From: Acidimicrobiales bacterium
Lineage (GTDB): Bacteria > Actinomycetota > Acidimicrobiia > Acidimicrobiales > Poriferisodalaceae
Direction: 5' to 3'
DNA length: 64,000 nt
Assembly: GCA_041394185.1 (NCBI GenBank)
Contig: JAWKIQ010000002.1
Coordinates: 310,001 to 374,000 of the forward strand
This document shows positions 51,321-59,100 of this stretch, piece by piece. The position numbers and the translations under genes were made by a program. The notes under the pieces were generated by a model. The model had not been told where the DNA came from. It was given only the letters and a program-made list of their open reading frames with translations, and did no database searches. Position 1 is the first letter of the stretch. Each line of letters opens with the position of its first letter.

Positions 51321-52387
51321 GTTGGGTCGAGACGCTCAATCGGCCGAGAGGGAGCAAGCGGTATCGGGCGGTGGTTCGGGTTCATGGCCGGAAGGTGTCT
51401 AAGTCGTTCGAGACGAAGAAGCGGGCCGAGGAGTGGATCACCAAGACCCAGCGAGAGGTCGACCTAGGGATCTGGGCGCCTGAGTCTGACACCACGTTCG
51501 CCGAGTGGGTTGAGACCTATCAGGAGCGCCGGGAGGAATCGAAGCGCGAGACAACCAAGCAGCGTGATGCCGGCGCTCTGCGGAAGTGGTGGCTCCCCCA
51601 CCTCGGAACGCTGAGACTCACCGCGATCACGGCAAAGGACGTTCGCAAGGTGGTTGGGCTGATGAAGCGGGAAGGGCTGAGCCCGAAGACGATTCGCACC
51701 TACGTGGGAGTGTTGCGGGCCGTTCTGAACGCGGCCATCGAGGAGGAGCTCCTCAGGAAGTCTCCGCTTCGTGGCGTTGAGCTCCCGAAGGATCAGCGGG
51801 TGAAGGAGATCCGGTTTCTGACGGTTGACGAACTCGAGCGCCTGGCGTCGGCGATCAAACCTGAGTACCGAGCGACGATCGATCTAGCTGGTCGGCTGGG
51901 GCTTCGGTTCGGTGAGATAGCAGGCCTGCGGCCCTGTGATGTCGACTTCGACGCTGGTGTGGTCTCCGTGGTGCAGAACCTCACCGACGTCGACGGGAAG
52001 CTGTTCCTGGGGCCACCGAAGACCGAGGCGGGCACGAGAATCATTCGTGTCGGGCCGAGCACCATGGCGAGGCTCGCTGAGCACGCCGAGAGGTTCCCAG
52101 GTGAGGCGTTCTTCGTGGAACGACCCGATGGTCGGCCCCTGATCCGGCGAACGTTCATGCGGTGGGCGTTCCGGCCAGCAGTCGAGCGGGCGGGGCTGGA
52201 GGGGCTCACGTTCCACCATCTGCGCCATACTGCTGTCGGGTTCATGATCGAGGACGACGCGCACCCGAGAGCGATCCAACAGCGGGTGGGGCATTCGTCG
52301 TCTCGGGTGACGATGGATGTGTACGGGAAGTACCTCTCCACGGCTGACGAGCGCCTAGCGAACAGGCTCGATGAGCGGTTCGGCTGA
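51317..52387 (+). CDS. int: Tyrosine integrase of the element
   Basis: 356 residues from GTG 51317. N-terminal arm-binding domain (RYRAVVRVHGRKVSKSFETK), core-binding domain at about 60-160, catalytic domain with Arg in GRLGLRFGEIAGL, Lys in PKTEAGTRIIRV, HHLRHTAVGFM, VGHSS and the Tyr nucleophile in TMDVYGKYL. All catalytic residues and the frame are intact. It ends 81 bases from attR, next to the restored tRNA-Ala gene, and between them lies a copy of the arm-type site. Confidence 0.93.
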   Translation: MSWVETLNRPRGSKRYRAVVRVHGRKVSKSFETKKRAEEWITKTQREVDLGIWAPESDTTFAEWVETYQERREESKRETTKQRDAGALRKWWLPHLGTLRLTAITAKDVRKVVGLMKREGLSPKTIRTYVGVLRAVLNAAIEEELLRKSPLRGVELPKDQRVKEIRFLTVDELERLASAIKPEYRATIDLAGRLGLRFGEIAGLRPCDVDFDAGVVSVVQNLTDVDGKLFLGPPKTEAGTRIIRVGPSTMARLAEHAERFPGEAFFVERPDGRPLIRRTFMRWAFRPAVERAGLEGLTFHHLRHTAVGFMIEDDAHPRAIQQRVGHSSSRVTMDVYGKYLSTADERLANRLDERFG

Positions 52388-52391
52388 CAGA

Positions 52392-52411
52392 TTGCCCCAC
52401 AGGTGCCCCAC
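52392..52411 (+). other. Right integrase arm-type site
   Basis: Same 20 bases as at 44154-44173, with two TGCCCCAC copies 11 bp apart, five bases after the integrase stop and 57 bases from attR. Confidence 0.75.
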
Positions 52412-52467
52412 AGCCCCGAAACACTGAAGCCCCCGGACTCAGCGACTACGGCTGTGACCAGGGGCTT

Positions 52468-52518
52468 TGATGGTGGAGGTGATCGGATTTGAACCGACGG
52501 CCCCCTCGTTGCGAACGA
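52468..52518. repeat. attR, right copy of the 51-bp attachment repeat
   Basis: Overlaps the 3' half of the complete tRNA-Ala gene and ends in its anticodon-loop region, matching the standard crossover site for tRNA-targeting tyrosine integrases. Confidence 0.92.
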
Positions 52519-52547
52519 GGTGCTCTGCCAGGCTGAGCTACACCCCC
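52471..52547 (-). tRNA. tRNA-Ala (anticodon CGC)
   Basis: 77 nt including encoded CCA, read on the minus strand: acceptor GGGGGTG/CACCTCC, D arm GCTC/GAGC, anticodon arm CCTCG/CGAGG with loop TTCGCAA giving CGC, T arm GTCGG-TTCAAAT-CCGAT, discriminator A. Complete despite being the integration target, because the element carries a replacement 3' half. Confidence 0.95.
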
Positions 52548-52593
52548 ATCAGGGCGTCGCCATTGTAGCCGGTGCACCCGGCCAGATACGACG

Positions 52594-53100
52594 TCAGTTC
52601 GCGCGGCGGCGTGCGGGAAGGGGAGTGACTTCGACCGACCGCGAGTTGGGCAGGTACGAGACCTTCTGCTGTTGCTCGGCTGCGACCTGCCGGCGACGGA
52701 TGGCCATGTAGGCGAAAGCGATCAGCGCGCCACCCGTAACCGCCAACGCAACCCCGGTGGCAAGACCAGACGACACCAGCCAACCAATAGCCGAGATCGC
52801 CGTGGCGACGGCCAGGACGGTGAACACCAAGCGACGGCGCTCGGCGGCATGGCTGCGCGACTGCGGAATCGCGCCCGGGATCAGGCGAGAAGGTGTCTTG
52901 TTCGAGTACATGCGGTGAGCGGGGTGAACCAGCTTCCGCGGCGCCATCGAACCCAGGACATCTAGCTGGCGATGGAACGACCGCATCGGGTCGCGACGCG
53001 ACCTGCCGTCACGAACATCGCCGATGAACTCCCACGCAAGCACCGCGATCCACATCAGGGCCAACGCCCCGAGGATTATCTGGTTGAGTCCTGCTGTCAT
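52594..53100 (-). CDS. Membrane protein of unknown function
   Basis: 168 residues: N-terminal helix (LNQIILGALALMWIAVLAWEF), a cytoplasmic segment with RSFHRQLDVLGSMAPR, then two close helices (LVFTVLAVATAISAIGWLV and TGVALAVTGGALIAFAYMAI) and a basic end. Not recognised. Actinobacterial homologues of this layout are often found near moeA; that is recollection. The 175-base space to moaC holds only a weak 7-bp stem-loop (53183-53204). Confidence 0.65.
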   Translation of the reverse strand: MTAGLNQIILGALALMWIAVLAWEFIGDVRDGRSRRDPMRSFHRQLDVLGSMAPRKLVHPAHRMYSNKTPSRLIPGAIPQSRSHAAERRRLVFTVLAVATAISAIGWLVSSGLATGVALAVTGGALIAFAYMAIRRRQVAAEQQQKVSYLPNSRSVEVTPLPARRRAN

Positions 53101-53275
53101 TTACAGGCACACTCCGCGTTTCCGCCCGTCTGTTCACCCTGCCGAATACGGGCTCTGAACCCGTGACTCGGTTCGGGTTGTTGGGTTGACAATCTGTTCA
53201 ACCCTGTCGGTAAGCCGCCAGTATTACGGATGAGCTACGAATGCGCAACGCTCTGTCATATTTGTGGCGAAGGTC

Positions 53276-53848
53276 TCACTCGAAGTGGTCGAGGTCGGTT
53301 CCTGCACCCGACGGAAGGCTGCGCTCTGCTGCCGACGAATCATATCGGTCGAGGGTTTCCTCGATCGTTTCGGGCCTCTTGTACGGACCCGACTTGCCGC
53401 CCGTCTTCTCCCACAGCGACACAGACCCGATGACCATCGTCTTGTCGACGCTCTTGCACATGTCATAGATGGTCAGAGCCGCCACGGTGCACGCCGTCAT
53501 GGCCTCCATCTCGACACCGGTGCGATCGAAGGTCTCGACGTGGGTCTCGACCTCGACGAAGGTGTCGTCGACGTGGAAGTTGATGAACACCCCTCCGACC
53601 ATCAGCGGGTGGCACAACGGGATCAGGTCTGAGGCCCGCTTGGCCGCCTGGATACCGGCCACCCGAGCCACGGCCAACACGTCGCCCTTGCTGACCATCC
53701 CGCGGATGATGAGGTCGGTGGTGTCCGGGGCCATGTAGACCCGGCCCCTGGCAACCGCCCTACGGTGCGACGGCTCCTTGGGGGTGACGTCGACCATGCG
53801 AGCCCGCCCCAGCGGGTCGAGGTGGGTCAGCTGCTTGTCTTCGGCCAT
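53276..53848 (-). CDS. moaC: Cyclic pyranopterin monophosphate synthase MoaC
   Basis: 190 residues; converts the MoaA product to cyclic pyranopterin monophosphate in molybdenum cofactor synthesis. Family landmarks: MVDVTPKEPSHRRAVARG, KGDVLAVARVAGIQAAKRAS, LIPLCHPLMV, ETFDRTGVEMEAMTACTVAALTIYDMCKS (key residues D, E, MEA). About 30 residues longer at the C-terminus than E. coli MoaC. Follows moaA by 24 bases. Confidence 0.95.
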   Translation of the reverse strand: MAEDKQLTHLDPLGRARMVDVTPKEPSHRRAVARGRVYMAPDTTDLIIRGMVSKGDVLAVARVAGIQAAKRASDLIPLCHPLMVGGVFINFHVDDTFVEVETHVETFDRTGVEMEAMTACTVAALTIYDMCKSVDKTMVIGSVSLWEKTGGKSGPYKRPETIEETLDRYDSSAAERSLPSGAGTDLDHFE

Positions 53849-53872
53849 TGGGCGATTGTAGGCACCAAGACC

Positions 53873-54859
53873 TCAGCCGCCGATCTGCGACATCGACTTG
53901 GACGGCCTGATGAAGTGAACCTGGCCGATCGAGTGGCCCGCCCACTTGGTGCCAACCGCCTTGCGAATCTCCTCGGCGATGGTGTCGTCGTCGGCACCCG
54001 ACCTCAGAACCGGACGCATGTCGAACTCGTCGATCGCGAACAGGCACGTACGGAATGCGCCCTCGGCGGTGATTCGCACCCGATCGCAGTCGCCGCAGAA
54101 CGGCCTGGTGACCGAAGCGATGACCCCAATCTCGCCCGCCCCATCGGCAAAGGCGAAACGTTCGGCGGGCTCTGACCCACGCCTTATCGGCTCGAGCGGG
54201 TACACCGCGTTTATCCGCTCGACGATCTCCTCGGCAGGCACCACGGTGTCTCGTGTCCACGCACCCGAGGCATCGAGGGGCATGAACTCGATGAAGCGAA
54301 CAGTGACACCCTTCTCGCGGCCAAAGGTCGCGAAGTCGACGACCTCGTCCTCGTTGACGCCGGCCATGACCACGGCATTGACCTTCACGGGCGCTAGGCC
54401 GGCCTCGATGGCGGCATCGATGCCGTCGAGTACACGGTCGAGTTCGTCACGCCGGGTCAGCTCGATGAACCGATCTCGCTGGAGTGAGTCGAGCGAGATG
54501 TTGATGCGCTTCAGACCAGCGTCGGACAACCCTTTGGCGTGCTGCCGCAATGTCGAACCGTTGGTGGTGAGCGACAGGTCGACGCCCAGCGCAGCGAGCT
54601 TGGAAACCAGCCGCGGCAGGTGGGCTCGCACCAGCGGCTCGCCGCCGGTGATGCGAATCGAATCGAACGCGAAGCGCTCGACACAAACCCTGGCGAAGCG
54701 TTCGATCTCCTCGAACGTCAAGATCTCAGAGCGGGGGACCCATTGCATGCCCTCAGCGGGCATGCAGTAGGTGCACCGGAAATTGCAGCGGTCGGTCACC
54801 GAGATTCGCAGGTCGCGGACGGTTCGGCCGTGCGGATCGACGAGATCGGTGGGTTCCAC
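53873..54859 (-). CDS. moaA: GTP 3',8-cyclase MoaA
   Basis: 328 residues; radical SAM enzyme for the first step of molybdenum cofactor synthesis. SAM cluster CNFRCTYC (Cys 25, 29, 32), second cluster CGDCDRVRITAEGAFRTC, and the C-terminal Gly-Gly needed for activity (MSQIGG). First of moaA-moaC; moeA lies 69 bases upstream on the same strand. Confidence 0.96.
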   Translation of the reverse strand: MEPTDLVDPHGRTVRDLRISVTDRCNFRCTYCMPAEGMQWVPRSEILTFEEIERFARVCVERFAFDSIRITGGEPLVRAHLPRLVSKLAALGVDLSLTTNGSTLRQHAKGLSDAGLKRINISLDSLQRDRFIELTRRDELDRVLDGIDAAIEAGLAPVKVNAVVMAGVNEDEVVDFATFGREKGVTVRFIEFMPLDASGAWTRDTVVPAEEIVERINAVYPLEPIRRGSEPAERFAFADGAGEIGVIASVTRPFCGDCDRVRITAEGAFRTCLFAIDEFDMRPVLRSGADDDTIAEEIRKAVGTKWAGHSIGQVHFIRPSKSMSQIGG

Positions 54860-54928
54860 GCACTGAACGCTAGCGCCAAGGTCGCCAGCCCCAACCAGCG
54901 ACCGGCCTGAACCCGCCAGAGCCGAGGT

Positions 54929-56161
54929 TCAGTCGAGCAGCAGCACCTGAACCTGGCCGCCTGCGGGAACGCCATCGCCATCTGGCACAACCGCCAAAGC
55001 GTTGGCCTTGGCCATGGCCCACAACATGTGTGAGCCCTGTCCTCCGGCCGACCTGCCCTGCAGGCGGCCATCGGCGCCGTAGCTCACATGGACGCGCAGG
55101 AAATGGGTCTTGCCGTCGGGGCGCCTGTCGAGCGCCTCCGCGGCGACGGCCACCACGGGAGTCGGAATCACTTCGGCCTCGTCGACGCCCATCATCTTTC
55201 GCAGGCCCGGACGGCCGAACAGTTCAAATGACACCATGCAAGAGACCGGGTTGCCCGGGAAGCCGAACACCGGCACCCCGTCGACGGTGCCGAACGCAAG
55301 CGGCTTGGCCGGCTTGATCGCCACCTGCATCCAGCGCATGTCGCCGATGCGGCTGAGCACCGCCTTCACATAGTCGAAGTCGCCCATGCTGACACCACCC
55401 GTGGTCATGACGGCATCGCACTCGGCGACGCCCCGACGCATGACGGCCTCGATGGCTTGTTCGTCGTCGTGCACCAGACCGAGGTCGACACCGATTGCGC
55501 CACAGCGCTGCACCAGCGACAAGATCGTGCGACGGTTCGAATCGCGAATCTGACCAGGCTGCAGAGGCGAACCGTCGGCGACCAACTCGTCGCCGGTGCT
55601 GACAACCCCTATCCGCGGTCGTGGGTATACGGGCACCGATTCGAGACCCAGCGAGCACAGAACGCCCAGGTGGCCCGCGCTCAGCTGCTCACCCGCTGAG
55701 AAGACCAATTCGCCCGGCTTCAGATCGTCGCCAACAGGGCGCACGTGGTTGCCCTCGGGCACGCTCTCGGTGACATGAACGACGTTCCCGTCGACCGACG
55801 TCAACTCGACCATCACCACAGCGTCGGCACCGGGAGGGATGACCGCCCCGGTCATGATTCGCATCGCCTGGCCTTGACCGATGGTGGTGGTCGGGTTGTC
55901 GCCGGCCGCCACCGTGCCCACGATCTCGAGATCGCAGGGGGCGTCCGCCACGTCGGAGTACCTCAAGGCGAATCCGTCCATCGCCGTGTTGTCGAACGGC
56001 GGAATGGCCACCTCACTGACCACATCGGAGGCCAGAACCATGCCGAGGGCCTCGGAGACGGGCACCACTACGGGGTTCGAGCGCTCGATGAGCGACAGCA
56101 CGAATTGGCGAGCTTCGTCGAGAGGGATCATCCCGCTGAACCTACAGCCGGTGGTGGGCAT
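54929..56161 (-). CDS. moeA: Molybdopterin molybdenumtransferase MoeA
   Basis: 410 residues; inserts molybdate into adenylated molybdopterin. Shows DNTAMDGFALR, AGDNP, RIMTGAVIPPGADAVVM, STGDELV, DSNRRTI, TTGGVSMGDFDYVK and GFPGNPVSC. Usual domain order and length. First gene of the moeA-moaA-moaC group; Mo-enzyme genes themselves are not in the window. Confidence 0.95.
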   Translation of the reverse strand: MPTTGCRFSGMIPLDEARQFVLSLIERSNPVVVPVSEALGMVLASDVVSEVAIPPFDNTAMDGFALRYSDVADAPCDLEIVGTVAAGDNPTTTIGQGQAMRIMTGAVIPPGADAVVMVELTSVDGNVVHVTESVPEGNHVRPVGDDLKPGELVFSAGEQLSAGHLGVLCSLGLESVPVYPRPRIGVVSTGDELVADGSPLQPGQIRDSNRRTILSLVQRCGAIGVDLGLVHDDEQAIEAVMRRGVAECDAVMTTGGVSMGDFDYVKAVLSRIGDMRWMQVAIKPAKPLAFGTVDGVPVFGFPGNPVSCMVSFELFGRPGLRKMMGVDEAEVIPTPVVAVAAEALDRRPDGKTHFLRVHVSYGADGRLQGRSAGGQGSHMLWAMAKANALAVVPDGDGVPAGGQVQVLLLD

Positions 56162-56174
56162 CGGGGCAGTCGAG

Positions 56175-57329
56175 TCAGAGGATGCCTCGACCCTCGAGGA
56201 TCTTGGCGATGTCGGGGCGGCGCCGCTCCAGCTCGGCCGGATCCTTCACGGGCTGGAACCGGCCATCGACCCCGTTGCGCTCTACGACCACCATGGTCGT
56301 CGGCATGAAAGCCGACAGTTCGCCCACCAGGCGCTCGAACTGGACGACGGTCTCGCCATCGACCTTCTTTTCGACCTCGAACCAGGTCAGCGGATGCGGT
56401 GAGGTGAGCCGCTCGGCGTCGATTATCAGCGAGTTGGTGTTGACCGCGGGAATCTGGACGTGAGCCAGGGCTGCGGGGACGCGGAAGGCCTCCAAGATCT
56501 GCAGGTGGCCATCGACGACGTAGGGAGCGCCGCCGGTTGCGCCTTGTTCGGCCGAGACGACCTCGCAGGTCATCGCGTTGCCGCTGTCTATGTGCAGCCC
56601 GATCATCGCGGGGTCGAGGGTGGCCGCGGCATTGTCGACGTTGGTCACGAACAGATACTTGCCCCCGCCCGCCAGGAAACGCTCGAGAAAGCCCGACCGC
56701 CTGATGGCGTCGCCCAGGTCGCCATGCCCTGGCGAATAGGGCGACACCTTGCCGTCGGCTCCGCGGAACAGTTGGCCGTCGTGGGTGATACGCAGGGCGA
56801 TGTTTTGAGGGGCGGTCTCGATGGCGACCCTTTCGGTCGAGAACTCCCTGGCCACCTCCGACAACACCGGGTCGCTCTGGAAGCTGGTCATCAACACCAT
56901 CGCTATGGGCGAGGCCGCCCGCTGCGACACCAACTCGAGATCCTTGATCTTGGTGTCGACGAAGCGCACTCCCGGCAGCACCTCGGCCAACGCCTTGACC
57001 CCGCCACCGAACCTGGTGGCCATGCCGCCGGCCAGCAGCACCACCGCGACCAGACCGGCGTCGATCGCAGCGGCCCCGATCTGGGCCAGGCGAGTCCGTT
57101 CAGGGCTACCCGTGGGCGGAAAGCCGATCAGGCTGGACGGATCTGGTGGTTCGACAACACCTTGAACGACATTGCGAGACAGGTCGACTCCACCCTCGAC
57201 GATCCGCGACCGGAGTTGGTCGAACAGGTCCGCGTCGAACCCATGGCGCGCCAGCATCGTGGCGACGTCGGGCTCGATGTCCAGCCGCGCTGCGAGTGAA
57301 TCAGCAAGCGCCGTCGTGGTGGTGTCCAT
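56175..57329 (-). CDS. UDPGP-family nucleotide-sugar pyrophosphorylase
   Basis: 384 residues from ATG 57329 with GAGGGAG ahead. The nucleotide-binding loop VVLLAGGMATRFGGGVKAL and FVTNVDNAAATLDPAM, ending HPLTWFEVEKKVDGETVVQFERL, place it in the UDPGP (eukaryote-type) family rather than GalU. An N-terminal UBA-like helical stretch (about 1-45) is extra. Probably makes UDP-glucose or UDP-GlcNAc; the exact sugar is open. It sits 13 bases from moeA on the same strand, though without a functional link to it. Confidence 0.8.
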   Translation of the reverse strand: MDTTTTALADSLAARLDIEPDVATMLARHGFDADLFDQLRSRIVEGGVDLSRNVVQGVVEPPDPSSLIGFPPTGSPERTRLAQIGAAAIDAGLVAVVLLAGGMATRFGGGVKALAEVLPGVRFVDTKIKDLELVSQRAASPIAMVLMTSFQSDPVLSEVAREFSTERVAIETAPQNIALRITHDGQLFRGADGKVSPYSPGHGDLGDAIRRSGFLERFLAGGGKYLFVTNVDNAAATLDPAMIGLHIDSGNAMTCEVVSAEQGATGGAPYVVDGHLQILEAFRVPAALAHVQIPAVNTNSLIIDAERLTSPHPLTWFEVEKKVDGETVVQFERLVGELSAFMPTTMVVVERNGVDGRFQPVKDPAELERRRPDIAKILEGRGIL

Positions 57330-57472
57330 TTCGTTCTCCCTCGGCCCGCCGGTCGGGCCCTGTTTCTGATAGTCGACCCGATTTCGACCCACTGGAGTCG
57401 ACCGGTCGAACGGGTTGCGTCTGCCTACCGATACAATCGGTCGCCGTTCATCGAGACCTGGCTCAAGCGAAG

Positions 57473-57829
57473 ATGCCCACCTACGAATACCTCTGCCAAT
57501 CCTGCGGTCACCAGTTCGACATCTATCAGTCTTTCTCTGACGACGCACTCACTACTTGCTCCGAATGTGGTGGCGAGTTGGTGAAGGTCTTCGGCAACGT
57601 CGGCATCGCCTTCAAGGGAAGCGGCTTCTACAAGACCGACTCGCGATCGGAAAGCTCGAAGAGTTCGTCGGGTTCGTCATCGACCAGCTCGGCACCTGCA
57701 ACCTCGGGCTCCTCAGACTCGGGTTCGTCTGCCGCGTCTTCGAGTTCGTCCGACTCGGCTTCGTCTGGCTCGGGATCGGCGTCTTCTGGGTCGGCGGGTT
57801 CGACATCGTCGACCTCTCCTGCCCCCTGA
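57473..57829 (+). CDS. FmdB-type zinc-ribbon protein with Ser-rich tail
   Basis: 118 residues from ATG 57473: MPTYEYLCQSCGHQFDIYQS and CSECGG give the CxxC...CxxC zinc ribbon of the FmdB/regulatory family, then IAFKGSGFYKTDSR. The last about 65 residues are mostly Ser/Gly/Ala. Role unknown. Divergent from the pyrophosphorylase gene. Confidence 0.85.
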   Translation: MPTYEYLCQSCGHQFDIYQSFSDDALTTCSECGGELVKVFGNVGIAFKGSGFYKTDSRSESSKSSSGSSSTSSAPATSGSSDSGSSAASSSSSDSASSGSGSASSGSAGSTSSTSPAP

Positions 57830-57902
57830 TCGATTTTTGCCCCCACGACCCTTCCCCCACCCAGAACCCGACTTTGGCCCTGACGGCCGGGGAGGTGGTC
57901 GC

Positions 57903-58298
57903 GTGGCGATCGAACACGCACTCGGACGCGACAAGGTTCGCAGATACATACCGCTCTTGATGGTGCTCGCCATCGCCATCGGGGTCGAGCTCCGTTCGGC
58001 GTCGGATCGGCCCGAACAGCAGGCTTCGACAGTCCAGGCGTTCATGCCGACGATCGACCCTGCTCTGCGGCGCCTGGCGTTGCCGTCGGGCTGGGTGTCT
58101 GCACCTCACCTGACACCGGGTGACATCGTCGACCTGTACAGCACCGACCCGCTCACCGGAGCGGTCGAGCTCGTGGGCACAGCCCTGGTGGTGGTGGGCA
58201 ACTCAGACGCGGCACTCGTGGTGGCCGCGCCCCAGCAGACCATCGTGGCGGTGGCTGCCCGAGGGGCCTACGGGCACTTCACCGTCGTCGGCTACTGA
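57903..58298 (+). CDS. Membrane protein with SAF/CpaB-like domain
   Basis: 131 residues from GTG 57903: one N-terminal helix (IPLLMVLAIAIGVEL) and an outer domain with LTPGDIVDLYSTDPLTGAV and a VVAAPQQTIVAVAARGAYGHFTVVGY end, like the SAF part of CpaB/RcpC pilus proteins. No pilus genes adjoin. Assignment is tentative. Confidence 0.6.
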   Translation: MAIEHALGRDKVRRYIPLLMVLAIAIGVELRSASDRPEQQASTVQAFMPTIDPALRRLALPSGWVSAPHLTPGDIVDLYSTDPLTGAVELVGTALVVVGNSDAALVVAAPQQTIVAVAARGAYGHFTVVGY

Positions 58299-58323
58299 CC
58301 AAGTGGCAGGCGCTGCCGGGCGC

Positions 58324-59070
58324 TCAAGTCGGCTCGATCGAGGGAATTATCCGTGGGCGCCAGCGCCGCGGCGGATCGCTGTGATGACCGACAACCCGGG
58401 CTGCACCCAGCGATTCGACGAATCCAGCGGCATCGACGAAGTGGGGCATCTCGACATAGGCAGCACCGAGGGCCTCGGCGACGTGGGCGTCAGAACCGGC
58501 ACCTGCCAGCAGGCCGAACTGCTGGGCGAACGCTGCCGCCTTGGCGTTCAGCGAACGCAAGGACGTCTTGGCGTTGAGCACCTCAACGGCGTCGATCAGG
58601 CCCTGCTCGGCCAGCTCGTAGAGGCTCGGCTCGGCCAGGTTGCAACGCATGGGATCGAACGGATGGGGCACGTAGACGATGCCGCCCTGGTCGCGGATGC
58701 GCCTGGCCGTCTCAGCCGCGGTGAGGCCCTGTGGCACACGCTCGGTCAGGAACAGGCCGATCACCTCGCCTGTGTGTGTGCGAACCTCCTCGCCCACCAC
58801 CACCTGGCAAGGCAGTTCGTCGGCAAGTCGCTTGGCACCGTCGATGGCGTGGTGATCGGTGATGCACAACACATCGAGCCCGCACTCGTTGACCGCCTCG
58901 AGAACCTCTGCTGGGGTGGTGGTCGAGTCTCCAGACCACATCGTGTGTGTGTGCATGTCGACGCGAACCGTGCCTGGAGGGCGAGCCTCGGCAAGGTGCG
59001 GGTGCATCTCGATGGCAGCCGCGGTGGGCATGGGATAGCTGTTCACGAAGCCCCTACTGTTGCGGGCCAC
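58324..59070 (-). CDS. PHP-domain phosphoesterase
   Basis: 248 residues. Metal-site motifs DMHTHTMWSGDS, CITDHHAIDGAK, VVGEEVRTHTGEVIGLFL, YVPHPFDP and GAGSDAHVAEALG are those of PHP proteins such as RNase AM or histidinol-phosphatase-like enzymes. Substrate not deducible. Start uncertain: a Met near residue 14 is possible. Confidence 0.85.
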   Translation of the reverse strand: MARNSRGFVNSYPMPTAAAIEMHPHLAEARPPGTVRVDMHTHTMWSGDSTTTPAEVLEAVNECGLDVLCITDHHAIDGAKRLADELPCQVVVGEEVRTHTGEVIGLFLTERVPQGLTAAETARRIRDQGGIVYVPHPFDPMRCNLAEPSLYELAEQGLIDAVEVLNAKTSLRSLNAKAAAFAQQFGLLAGAGSDAHVAEALGAAYVEMPHFVDAAGFVESLGAARVVGHHSDPPRRWRPRIIPSIEPT

Positions 59071-59100
59071 GTACCCGGGCGCAACACGCGAACTGCATCG

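Larger units (their letters stand above)
43990..52518. mobile_element. Integrated phage-satellite/prophage-like element in tRNA-Ala, about 8.5 kb
   Basis: Bounded by a 51-bp direct repeat (43990-44040 and 52468-52518) that duplicates the 3' half of the tRNA-Ala gene through the anticodon loop. Content in order from the tRNA side: tyrosine integrase, unknown gene, operator, excisionase, small gene, second recombinase (broken), small gene, replication initiator (broken), two scaffold-like genes, HNH nuclease, terminase small subunit (broken), capsid protein (broken), spike-base-like protein, terminators. No large terminase, portal, prohead protease, lysis or tail genes seen. Resembles phiRv1/phiRv2 of Mycobacterium tuberculosis and capsid-encoding satellites. 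Confidence 0.9.

Noticed and set aside
53101..53275. Molybdenum-cofactor riboswitch near moaC
   Set aside because: The space is downstream of moaC, not in its leader, and only a weak 7-bp stem-loop is visible.
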